Source: Clostridiaceae bacterium UBA6085
Lineage (GTDB): Bacteria; Bacillota; Clostridia; Clostridiales; Clostridiaceae
Length of the DNA stretch: 64,000 nt
Reading direction: 5' to 3'
NCBI GenBank assembly: GCA_002428605.1
Contig: DIXH01000063.1
Span: 3,779-67,778 of the forward strand
Positions 35,221 through 44,232 of the stretch are shown here, in pieces. The translations under genes were made by a program, and so were the position numbers. The notes under the pieces were generated by a model, which ran no database searches, was not told where the DNA came from, and worked only from the letters and a program-made list of their open reading frames with translations. Positions within the stretch are counted from its first letter, which is position 1. Every line of letters begins with the position of its first letter.

Positions 35221-36620
35221 AGGAACATCATCTTCTCTTCTTCAGTGTCCGCTTCAAGCATCCTCTTAGCCTCGATCATGAGCGCGCATTCGAGTCTCTT
35301 CTTCTGCATCTCGCATCCCACCTTGTACGGTTTGGTGATGTCGTTGTTGAAGTTTATTGCATTCGCATGGCAGCCGCCGGAGCAATAGAACTTTGCCCAG
35401 CAGTCCTTGCAGTCTTCCTTCGAATATACGTGGCTTTCCCTGAAGTAGTCCCTCATCTCCTGCGGAAGGACCAGGTTTTCATCCATTACGTTTCCCATGA
35501 GGTATTCCTCATTGCCTACGAACTGATGGCAGGGGTAAATGCTTCCGTCAGGTGTTATGCTGAGGTATTCGGTTCCTGCTCCGCATCCTGTGATCCTCTT
35601 GATCACGCATGGTCCCTGTGTAAGGTCCACTATGAAGTGGAAGAAATCAAACGGGTCTCCCGACACCTTCATGTCAGCATACTTTACTGCAAAATCCTCG
35701 TACTCCCTCAGGATCTCCGGAAGGTCCTCTTCCCTTATCGCGAATGGGTTGCCGTCAGCTGAGACAACCGGTTCCATCGATGTATGGACGAAGCCCAGTT
35801 CCTTGAAATGTTCGAGGTCCTTGGAGAAGTCAAGGTTGTTCCTTGTGAACGTGCCTCTTATGTAATAGCTCTTGTCCTTCCTTGAGCTTACCAGCTTCTG
35901 GTACTTTGGTACTATGATGTCGTAGCTTCCCTTGTCGTTAAGGGTAAGCCTCATCTTGTCATTAACTGTCTTCCTTCCGTCTATTGAAAGCACCACATTG
36001 TCCATGTGCTCGTTGATGTACTCTATCTTCTTGTCATCAAGCAGGACTCCGTTGGTCGTTATCGTGAACCTGAAGTTCTTATCGTGCTTCGCAGCCTCTT
36101 CATGCCCGTATTCAACAAGCCTCTTGACCACATTGAAGTTCATGAGTGGCTCGCCGCCGAAGAAATCGACCTCGAGATTCCTTCTTGAACCTGAGTTCGC
36201 AATAAGGAAATCAAGTGACTGCTTGCCTACCTCGTAGCTCATGAGCTCCTTGGCTCCGCCGAAGTCACCCTGTGAAGCGAAGCAGTAGGTGCACTTAAGG
36301 TTGCAGTCATGTGCAACGTTAAGGCAGAGAGCCTTTACGACCTGTTTCCTGTTCTTGAACGCATCAAGGTTTATGTAGTCATCATCCGTATAGAGCATAC
36401 CCTCATCGATGAGGTCTTCGATCTCCTCCACCGCTCCGTCTATGGCGTCCTGAGTGTAGTGGGGGAGAAGGTCGTATAGCTCATCTATTGCGAGCTTCCC
36501 GTTGTTCATAAGCGGATAATGGTCAAGTACCTCATACGTTATATCATCAACAACATGCACCGATCCTCCGTTGACGTCCAGCGCGATGTTGAGTCCGTTC
36601 ATTCTGAATTTGTGTACCAA
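35217..36620 (-). CDS. scfB: SCIFF peptide maturase, radical SAM/SPASM thioether-forming enzyme
   Basis: A 467-residue radical SAM enzyme. The SAM cluster motif CNLKCTYC provides Cys106, Cys110 and Cys113, a PqqD-like leader-binding N-terminal part precedes it, and the C-terminal SPASM/twitch region has Cys-rich segments GCGAGTEYL, YPCHQF, CKDCWAKFYCSGGC. It installs thioether links from Cys sulfur to Thr/other residues of the ScfA peptide. I choose the TTG at 36620 because GGGAGG lies seven bases upstream and the protein then starts VHKFRMNGLN as its relatives do. A farther ATG at 36650 has no ribosome binding site. It overlaps the decarboxylase gene. Confidence 0.93.
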   Translation of the reverse strand: MVHKFRMNGLNIALDVNGGSVHVVDDITYEVLDHYPLMNNGKLAIDELYDLLPHYTQDAIDGAVEEIEDLIDEGMLYTDDDYINLDAFKNRKQVVKALCLNVAHDCNLKCTYCFASQGDFGGAKELMSYEVGKQSLDFLIANSGSRRNLEVDFFGGEPLMNFNVVKRLVEYGHEEAAKHDKNFRFTITTNGVLLDDKKIEYINEHMDNVVLSIDGRKTVNDKMRLTLNDKGSYDIIVPKYQKLVSSRKDKSYYIRGTFTRNNLDFSKDLEHFKELGFVHTSMEPVVSADGNPFAIREEDLPEILREYEDFAVKYADMKVSGDPFDFFHFIVDLTQGPCVIKRITGCGAGTEYLSITPDGSIYPCHQFVGNEEYLMGNVMDENLVLPQEMRDYFRESHVYSKEDCKDCWAKFYCSGGCHANAINFNNDITKPYKVGCEMQKKRLECALMIEAKRMLEADTEEEKMMFL

Positions 36621-36681
36621 GTTAATTCCTCCCAGAATTGGCCATGCCAAAAAATGAATGTATACCCGTTCCCTGAAAATG

Positions 36682-36715
36682 AAAAAAGGGACTGAAGCAT
36701 CCTCCAGACCCTTTT
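36682..36715 (-). terminator. Attenuator-like terminator between scfA and scfB
   Basis: On the minus strand an AAGGG-T-CTG arm pairs with CAG-T-CCCTT (eight pairs, one mismatch), followed by TTTTTT. It lies between the scfA stop (36733) and the scfB start (36620). Partial termination would give more peptide than enzyme. Confidence 0.8.
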
Positions 36716-36732
36716 CCGGAGCCTTAAGGGCT

Positions 36733-36879
36733 TTATCTTTCCCTCTCGCACTCCTGGTTTGCTACTGTGCAGGATGTTTTGCATGCCGACTGGCACGAAG
36801 TCTGACATTCTCCGCAACCGCCTTTTGCAGCACTTTTCTTAAGGGTACTCTGTGTCAAGGTCCTGATGTGTTTCTTCAT
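36733..36879 (-). CDS. scfA: SCIFF (six-cysteine) ranthipeptide precursor
   Basis: A 48-residue peptide, too short for routine gene calls. It starts MKKHIRTLTQSTLKKSA and carries six cysteines at 22, 25, 29, 33, 37 and 44 in the family pattern, including CGEC, CQTSC and CKTSC. This is the near-universal clostridial SCIFF peptide; the N-terminal part is the leader read by the maturase and the Cys segment becomes the thioether-bridged core. ATG follows GGGAGGTG. It is the first gene of the scfA-scfB-decarboxylase operon. The mature product and its role are not known in general. Confidence 0.95.
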   Translation of the reverse strand: MKKHIRTLTQSTLKKSAAKGGCGECQTSCQSACKTSCTVANQECERER

Positions 36880-36910
36880 ATCGCACCTCCCTAAATTGTA
36901 TTGCATTGAT

Positions 36911-36938
36911 ATTATATCACACTAAGGCCCAATTGCAA
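36911..36938 (-). promoter_or_regulatory. Promoter of the scfA operon
   Basis: On the minus strand TTGCAA-N16-TATAAT, with the -10 hexamer at 36911-36916, about 32 bases from the scfA start. Confidence 0.75.
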
Positions 36939-37070
36939 AAAAAGCTTGATGCCGCTGCGCCCGAAGAGGTTACGCGAACAAATGGTTTACACAATATTAA
37001 TCTATTATTAATACTAATGTATTTACAATACTGTGTATCATACACTATAATGTAATCAGGAGGCGAGGAC

Positions 37071-37412
37071 ATGGAAAAGAGAGATGAGACATATGACGGG
37101 TTGGTTTCAGAATTCCGGAGAGGATTCCTGGTGCTGGGTGTTCTGAGCCAGCTTATCAGGCCCCAATACGGATATTCACTGAACACCATGCTTGATGATA
37201 TAGGACTGAAGATAGATTCAGGAACGCTTTACCCGCTCCTAAGAAGACTTGAGAAGCAGGGGATCCTTGAATCAATGTGGGACACTGACACCGGCAAGCC
37301 CAGGAAGTACTACAAACTCACTGAATACGGAAACAGGATACTTGCCGACCTCCAGGAAGAATGGAGGTCCATGGCAGACCTTATGGACAGGCTCATTGAA
37401 GGAGGAAAATGA
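37071..37412 (+). CDS. PadR family transcriptional regulator
   Basis: A 113-residue winged-helix protein of the short PadR type; GTLYPLLRRLEKQGILES is the recognition helix and wing region. The ATG follows CAGGAGGCG. It is separated from the next gene by one base (stop, then ATGGAATAC), the classic padR-plus-HAAS-membrane-protein pair in Firmicutes. It probably represses its own operon in response to an unidentified ligand. Confidence 0.9.
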   Translation: MEKRDETYDGLVSEFRRGFLVLGVLSQLIRPQYGYSLNTMLDDIGLKIDSGTLYPLLRRLEKQGILESMWDTDTGKPRKYYKLTEYGNRILADLQEEWRSMADLMDRLIEGGK

Positions 37413-37413
37413 G

Positions 37414-38385
37414 ATGGAATACATTGACAGATATGTTTATGCGGTAACAAAAAGGCTTCCTGCAAAGCAGAGGGAAGAAATAGGAAAGGAAATAAGCAGC
37501 ATAATCATGGACATGGCAGAAGGCTACGATTCAGGGACTGAAGAGGAGAAGGTACTTAAGGCCATCGAGGAGCTTGGCAGACCGGGAAAATTAGCTGAAA
37601 ACTACATGGACCAGAAGTATCTCATAGGACCCGGGTATTTCGGAAGCTACCTGTTCGTCCTTAAGATAGTAATATTCTGCATATTCATCGGTATTTCAAT
37701 AGCAACAGGCCTTGCATTGCTGTCTGGAGGAAAGGGACCGTTTGAGTTCATCATCGGCTACATCTCATCACTGATATCCGCTTCGATGCAGGGCGCTGCG
37801 TATGTCACCCTTATATTCTACCTGATCGAAAGGTACGGGGAAGGTGAAGTTCTGGATGACGGAAAGCCATTCAGTGCCAGAAGCCTTGAAAAGGTCCCGA
37901 AGGATGAATCCAAGATAAGCAGGGTTGAGTCAGCTGTAAGCATATTCTTCACTACACTTTTCACCGGTCTCATACTCCTTTTCCCCGGAGTCTTCGCAGC
38001 GTATGTCGGGGAATCAGGTAGCCTTACGGTAATCCCGGTTTTTGAACTGACAAAGATCAGAGGCTACGCATGGCTGTTTGTGATCATGTTTGCCGTTGGA
38101 ATACTCAGGGATATTGTTAAGTATATCTACGGCAGGTGGAACCTTAAGGTAGCGATCGTATCCTTCCTGATGTCGAGCGTATCCATAGTCTGCTTCTACA
38201 CGGTATTCCGTGACCAATCGATCTATAATCCCCAGTTCTTCGAATACTTCAGATCGATCGATGCAACAGGCTTTCTCCTAACCATGTTCGAGAAGATAAG
38301 AGACTTTGTCATTTATGTAGCCTTCTTCGGGTACGCTGTTGAGACGATCACCAATTTCTACAAGGGAATAAAATACAACGACTGA
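37414..38385 (+). CDS. HAAS-domain membrane protein
   Basis: A 323-residue protein. An N-terminal HAAS domain (MEYIDRYVYAVTKRLPAK... to about residue 75) is followed by about six membrane helices. The HAAS domain is thought to interact with the partner PadR regulator. Start ATG 37414 is preceded by GGAGG and immediately follows the padR stop; a longer in-frame start would lie inside padR. Function beyond the pairing is unknown. Confidence 0.85.
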   Translation: MEYIDRYVYAVTKRLPAKQREEIGKEISSIIMDMAEGYDSGTEEEKVLKAIEELGRPGKLAENYMDQKYLIGPGYFGSYLFVLKIVIFCIFIGISIATGLALLSGGKGPFEFIIGYISSLISASMQGAAYVTLIFYLIERYGEGEVLDDGKPFSARSLEKVPKDESKISRVESAVSIFFTTLFTGLILLFPGVFAAYVGESGSLTVIPVFELTKIRGYAWLFVIMFAVGILRDIVKYIYGRWNLKVAIVSFLMSSVSIVCFYTVFRDQSIYNPQFFEYFRSIDATGFLLTMFEKIRDFVIYVAFFGYAVETITNFYKGIKYND

Positions 38386-38407
38386 AAAAGATAGCTTTAT
38401 ACGCTCC

Positions 38408-38440
38408 ATACCGCAGAGAAAATTTCTCTGCGGTATTTTT
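38408..38440 (+). terminator. Terminator of the PadR/HAAS operon
   Basis: A 13-bp stem starting ATACCGCAGAGAA and closing TTCTCTGCGGTAT, then TTTTT. Confidence 0.88.
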
Positions 38441-38447
38441 ATATATT

Positions 38448-38501
38448 CACAAATATTATCAAATGTTCATGTAAATATTTATACTTCAGACAAATATTTG
38501 T
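38448..38501 (+). promoter_or_regulatory. AT-rich palindromic sites upstream of RpiR gene
   Basis: Three related sequences, ACAAATATTATC (from 38449), GTAAATATTTAT (38471-38482) and the perfect 12-bp palindrome ACAAATATTTGT (38490-38501), lie about 100-155 bases before the regulator. They may be operator sites for autoregulation. The repeat is seen; the binding protein is inferred. Confidence 0.5.
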
Positions 38502-38603
38502 AGTAATGAGGTTTAATTTTGATTAAAATAGAAACTGAAGGATATTTTTTCCAGAAGATGAAATCGAAATGCCGACAATATACACGAGGACAAGGGGTGC
38601 AGA

Positions 38604-39458
38604 ATGAACAAGGTGGATGTGTTTTCACTTATCAATTCAAGATACAATTCATTTACAAATACTGAAAAGAAGGTAGCGGACTACATACTCGGGAATACCA
38701 AGGATGCCATATACATGTCGATAATCGACCTTGCCGATGCGTGCGGTGTCGGAGAGTCAAGCGTGTTCAGATTCTGCAGGTCGCTGGATTTCAAAGGCTA
38801 CCAGGATTTCAAGATCGCCCTTGCACACAGCTCTGCAATGGAGGACATCACTCCGCAGCTTTCAAACGAAATTACAATAGAAGACGGAATAGACGAGGTG
38901 TCGACAAAGATCCTCAATTCCAACATCAACGCCCTCAATGAAACGAGGAAGCTGATCAAGGAGGAGGATATCTCCACAGCGATAGACTATCTTACCAAGG
39001 CAGAAAGCATACACTTCTATGGCGTCGGGGCGTCCCTGATGACAGCCATGGAAGGTAAGATAAAGTTCATGAGGATAACTCCCAAGACGGAGTGTTCACT
39101 TGATTCGCACCTTCAGGTAATATCCGCATCCCTCCTTACCAAGAAGGATGTGGCCATAATAATCTCCTATTCGGGCTCAACAAAGGATAGCATAGACCTT
39201 GCCAAGACAGCCAAGAGGAAAGGGGCCAAGGTGATTGCGATAACAAGGTATTCAAAGTCACCCATAACTACCTATGCTGACATCACTCTCCTTTGCGGAG
39301 CGAAGGAAGGTCCTCTCCAGGGAGGTTCACTGTCAGCAAAGCTTGCCCAGCTGTATCTTCTTGATGTTCTTTACGTGGAATACTTCAGGAGAAACTACAA
39401 GGAATCCTCGAAGAACAGGGAAAGCACCTCAAGCGTTGTCATCAACAAGCTCCTTTAG
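38604..39458 (+). CDS. MurR/RpiR family transcriptional regulator
   Basis: A 284-residue protein with an N-terminal RpiR helix-turn-helix (residues 1-77; GVGESSVFRFCRSLDFKGYQ region) and a C-terminal SIS sugar-phosphate-binding domain (about 125-255; HFYGVGASLM and IISYSGSTKDS). Such regulators sense phosphosugars, for example N-acetylmuramate-6-phosphate. No sugar-utilisation genes are adjacent, so the target is unknown. ATG is the first in-frame start after AAGGGGTG. Confidence 0.9.
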   Translation: MNKVDVFSLINSRYNSFTNTEKKVADYILGNTKDAIYMSIIDLADACGVGESSVFRFCRSLDFKGYQDFKIALAHSSAMEDITPQLSNEITIEDGIDEVSTKILNSNINALNETRKLIKEEDISTAIDYLTKAESIHFYGVGASLMTAMEGKIKFMRITPKTECSLDSHLQVISASLLTKKDVAIIISYSGSTKDSIDLAKTAKRKGAKVIAITRYSKSPITTYADITLLCGAKEGPLQGGSLSAKLAQLYLLDVLYVEYFRRNYKESSKNRESTSSVVINKLL

Positions 39459-39476
39459 AATGTAATTTAAATACTA

Positions 39477-39500
39477 AAGGCAGGCCGCCGGGCCTGCCTT
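39477..39500. terminator. Terminator after RpiR gene
   Basis: 10-bp stem AAGGCAGGCC/GGCCTGCCTT with GCCG loop, followed by CACCTTTTC. Confidence 0.8.
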
Positions 39501-39554
39501 CACCTTTTCAGATGGTAAGTTTAGTTTGTATCCATACATGGATTAATGGATTGT

Positions 39555-40064
39555 CTAGAGTGTGATCCAATACCTCTCTATGACATCTCCGTCTTTCTCG
39601 AAGCTGTTTTCAAGGACGCCGTGCGCCTTCTTTATCACATTCTTTGAATCCCTGTTGTATCTTGATACTGTAAGCAGGGCCTTCTTGACTCCGTTTGATG
39701 CCAGCTTGTCAAGTGCAAGCTTAAGGATTATGAACGCATATCCCTTGCTTCTTTCCGATGGCCTTATTCCATAGCCGATATGTCCGCCTGACTTCATCAG
39801 ATTGTCATTGAGTGCGTACCTTATGTTCGCTGCACCCAGGATATAACCGTTGTCTTCACATAGGAAGAAGGTTTCAGAACGTACAAACCATTCCGGTACG
39901 GTCTTCTCATCACGGAAGGCTATCGTTTCCTCCCGCCATTTGCTGAAGCTCTTGTCTGCGATATCAGTCGACATCGGAACGATCTTCTCATTTCCTGCAT
40001 ACCACTCTGCCAGATATTCCCTGAACCGGTCTTCAGATATGGTGGATGCCTCTAAAAATTTCAA
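39555..40064 (-). CDS. GNAT family N-acetyltransferase
   Basis: A 169-residue GNAT protein of the RimJ/RimL-like group; the acetyl-CoA region includes IGYGIRPSERSKGYAF and later NRDSKNVIKKAHGVLE. Substrate unknown; such loners acetylate small amines, tRNA or peptides. I use TTG 40064, which is six bases after GAGGTGA; GTG 40073 overlaps that site and ATG is absent. Neighbours do not reveal a role. Confidence 0.84.
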   Translation of the reverse strand: MKFLEASTISEDRFREYLAEWYAGNEKIVPMSTDIADKSFSKWREETIAFRDEKTVPEWFVRSETFFLCEDNGYILGAANIRYALNDNLMKSGGHIGYGIRPSERSKGYAFIILKLALDKLASNGVKKALLTVSRYNRDSKNVIKKAHGVLENSFEKDGDVIERYWITL

Positions 40065-40171
40065 TATGATCACCTCATTTTGCCTGTAGGAACATTATAG
40101 CAAAGCTTTTCGAATGTCTACAGAAATTGTGATAATTTTCAGGATGAACTTCTCATTTTTCCATCATAAAT

Positions 40172-40198
40172 TTAAAAGGAAGGCCGAGGCCTTCCTTC
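40172..40198 (-). terminator. Terminator of rsgA
   Basis: Inverted repeat AAGGAAGGCC/GGCCTTCCTT with two central bases, followed on the minus strand by TTTTAAATTT, directly downstream of rsgA. Confidence 0.75.
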
Positions 40199-40206
40199 TA
40201 TAACAT

Positions 40207-41274
40207 TCAGATCTTTCTTCTGTCCTTCGTGATTTCCTTTATGAGCTTGCCCAGCTTTTTGTTTTCCGCCTTTTTCTCCCGCCGGACCCTGTCATCCATG
40301 GCTGCTGCCATGTGCCTTGCTTCCTTCTGCAGCTTTTCGTAGCTTTCAAGCCTTTTCCTGTCAAGGGTTCCGTCTGCAAGGGCTTCCTGTACCCTGCAGC
40401 CTGGCTCGTTCCTGTGGGAGCAGTCCTTGAATCTGCAGCCTGAAGAAAGGGACAGGATATCAGAGAACGCCTCATCGACTCCTGAGATGTCGTCAAGAAG
40501 ATGAAGCTCCCTCATGCCAGGGGTGTCGATCACCATTCCGCCTGATGGCAAAATGATAAGTTCCCTGTGGGTAGTCGTATGCCTGCCTTTGCCATCGCCT
40601 TTTCTTAGTCCGCCTGTTGCAAGCGCTTCTTCTCCGAGAAGGGAGTTTATGACACTTGATTTCCCTATGCCTGATGACCCTATAAAGGCAGCGGTTATCC
40701 CTCCCGAAAGCAGTTCCATCACTTCACCGATGCCTTCGCCTGTGATGTTGCTGGTCAGGATGATCCTTCCTCCGGATACTGCCTTTCTGACCATCTGAAG
40801 CTTCTCATCCAGGTCTTCGGCAATGTCCAGCTTTGTTAGAAGGACTACCGATTCGCTCCCGCTTTCCTTCGCCACTGCGATGTACCTTTCAAGTCTCCTT
40901 ATGTTGAAGTCCTGATTAAGTGCCATAGTCAGGAAAAGGATGTCAACATTTGTCGCGATCACCTGTACATCGGTCGTGTCTCCGGCAGCCTTTCTTCTTA
41001 TGCATGAGCTTCTTTCGAGCACGCCCATGATCCTTCCGAAGCCCTGGCTGTCATCATCCCTGTCGAGAGCGACATAGTCGCCGACAGCAGGGTAGTCTTC
41101 CCTTGACATGGCTGCCTGCATCATCTTTCCTGTGACTGAAGCAAGCATCGTTCCTTTTGACGTGATCACTGTGTAAAGCTCCTTTTCCTCTTCTGCTATC
41201 CTTCCTGCGAAAGAGCCGGGGAAAAGCGATCCTGCCTCTTCTTTTCTTGATACTGGAATTATTACGTTATTCAA
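40207..41274 (-). CDS. rsgA: Ribosome-associated circularly permuted GTPase RsgA
   Basis: A 355-residue YjeQ/RsgA GTPase. The order of G motifs is permuted: G4 LLTKLD precedes G1 GSSGIGKSS and G3 DTPGM. The C-terminal zinc finger is visible as CRFKDCSHRNEPGC. An OB-fold precedes the GTPase. It assists late 30S ribosome assembly. The only reasonable start is TTG 41274 (weak AGGAA site); it is divergent from murG. Confidence 0.92.
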   Translation of the reverse strand: MNNVIIPVSRKEEAGSLFPGSFAGRIAEEEKELYTVITSKGTMLASVTGKMMQAAMSREDYPAVGDYVALDRDDDSQGFGRIMGVLERSSCIRRKAAGDTTDVQVIATNVDILFLTMALNQDFNIRRLERYIAVAKESGSESVVLLTKLDIAEDLDEKLQMVRKAVSGGRIILTSNITGEGIGEVMELLSGGITAAFIGSSGIGKSSVINSLLGEEALATGGLRKGDGKGRHTTTHRELIILPSGGMVIDTPGMRELHLLDDISGVDEAFSDILSLSSGCRFKDCSHRNEPGCRVQEALADGTLDRKRLESYEKLQKEARHMAAAMDDRVRREKKAENKKLGKLIKEITKDRRKI

Positions 41275-41555
41275 ATTTCCTGTGGTCTCCTTATATTAAG
41301 ATTACCCCGGATATCTGCAATTATAATGAAGACCCCTTGGACTGATCCGGGGCTTAAGTCTCAGAGGGCCTTCCTTCAGCAATCCTCGAATCTATCATAA
41401 AACACCACTCCTCGATATTATTGGAACCTTGGTTCACCCCTGATTATAGCAGAAACCACTGTAAAGGAGCAAAAGATTACAAGCCGATGCCCTCAATTCA
41501 CGGTATAATGTACATGAGATATTTTATAGGACAATGGTCCGGAAAGGTGTTTGAA
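41275..41555. other. Divergent intergenic region between rsgA and murG
   Basis: 281 bases. A hairpin is possible with arms GACCCC/GGGGCT (41332-41355), and the region ends in the murG ribosome binding site GGAAAGGTG. Neither a T-box nor another riboswitch is recognisable. Promoters for both genes presumably lie here but are not obvious. Confidence 0.35.
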
Positions 41556-42620
41556 TTGAAGAAGATAATAATGACTGGCGGAGGTACCGCGGGGCACGTC
41601 AATCCGAATCTCGCCCTGATGCCGAAGCTTAGGAAGCTGCAATATGACATAGCATATATTGGCTCGAAGGATGGTATAGAGCGCACTATAATCGAAAAGG
41701 AGGGAATAAGGTATCACGCGATTTCTTCAGGGAAGCTTAGGAGATACATTGACCTTAAGAACATTACCGACCCCTTCAAGGTCGTGAAGGGAGTCTTTGA
41801 TGCGCTTTCAGTCCTCAGGAAGGAAAAGCCGTCCATCGTATTCTCCAAGGGTGGCTTCGTAAGCGTGCCTGTGGTAATAGCAGCCAGCATCCTGAAGATT
41901 CCTGTGCTTTCCCATGAGTCTGACATGACACCTGGACTTGCGAACAGGATCTCAATGAGATTCTGCGACAGGCTCCTCGTAACATTCCCGGAGACTCTCA
42001 AGCATACCGGAGAAAAGGGTATACTTGCCGGAAGCATAATAAGGGAGGAGCTCTTCCAGGGAGACAGAGTCAAGGCCATGGAGCTTACAGGGTTTACCGG
42101 TGTTAAGCCTGTGATCCTCGTCATGGGAGGCAGCATAGGGTCTGTTAAGATAAACCAGGCAGTAAGGGGCATACTCCAGAGGATCACAGGCGAGTTCGAT
42201 GTGATCCACCTCTGCGGCAAGGGAAACCTTGACAGCAGGCTTGATGGAGCCGATGGTTATCGCCAGTTTGAGTATCTGAGGGAAGAGATGAAGGATGTGC
42301 TTGCCATGTCTGACATGGTTGTATCAAGGGCAGGCTCCAACTCCATATTTGAGTTCCTTGCCCTGAGGAAGCCAAACCTTCTGATCCCGCTTCCTCTTGC
42401 ATCAAGCCGGGGAGACCAGCTGCAGAACGCGGACAGCTTCAGGTCAAAGGGCTATTCCATGGTGCTCAAGGAAGAGGACCTGACCAGTGAAACTCTATTC
42501 ATCAGCCTAAGCGAGCTCTACAGGAAGAGGGACACCTATACGTCTGCAATGTCTCTCGACAAGGCTGTCAACGGTACCGATCTCGCTGTCGAGCTTATCG
42601 AGAAATACTCGAAGGCTTAA
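41556..42620 (+). CDS. murG: UDP-GlcNAc:undecaprenyl-PP-MurNAc-pentapeptide GlcNAc transferase
   Basis: A 354-residue GT28 enzyme. It shows the N-terminal TGGGTAGHVNPNLAL loop, the central FSKGGFVSVPVV, SHESDMTPGL and the C-terminal MGGSIGSVKIN and SRAGSNSIFE plus DQLQNA. It makes lipid II at the inner membrane. I place the start at TTG 41556, six bases after GGAAAGGTG; the resulting MKKIIMTGGG beginning is the family norm. An upstream ATG at 41421 adds 45 residues with no similarity. It lies outside any mur/dcw cluster. Confidence 0.93.
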   Translation: MKKIIMTGGGTAGHVNPNLALMPKLRKLQYDIAYIGSKDGIERTIIEKEGIRYHAISSGKLRRYIDLKNITDPFKVVKGVFDALSVLRKEKPSIVFSKGGFVSVPVVIAASILKIPVLSHESDMTPGLANRISMRFCDRLLVTFPETLKHTGEKGILAGSIIREELFQGDRVKAMELTGFTGVKPVILVMGGSIGSVKINQAVRGILQRITGEFDVIHLCGKGNLDSRLDGADGYRQFEYLREEMKDVLAMSDMVVSRAGSNSIFEFLALRKPNLLIPLPLASSRGDQLQNADSFRSKGYSMVLKEEDLTSETLFISLSELYRKRDTYTSAMSLDKAVNGTDLAVELIEKYSKA

Positions 42621-42630
42621 AGAGGCCTGA

Positions 42631-44124
<1,494 letters not shown>

Positions 44125-44131
44125 TAAATCC

Positions 44132-44167
44132 ATCCGCATCCGGCAAATACAGCCGGTGCGGATTTTC
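44132..44167 (+). terminator. Terminator after GH1 gene
   Basis: Two stacked stems, ATCCGCA/TGCGGAT and CCGGC/GCCGG, separated by one bulged T, with a 7-nt loop and TTTT. Confidence 0.75.
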
Positions 44168-44232
44168 CATTTTCACCAATTGTTTACATAATCCTTGCGC
44201 TCCAGGCTGTACAATTAAGTTGAGGTGATCAG

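Noticed and set aside
41275..41420. T-box or other riboswitch between rsgA and murG
   Set aside because: No T-box AGGGTGGNACCGCG motif or other conserved core; only a weak hairpin.
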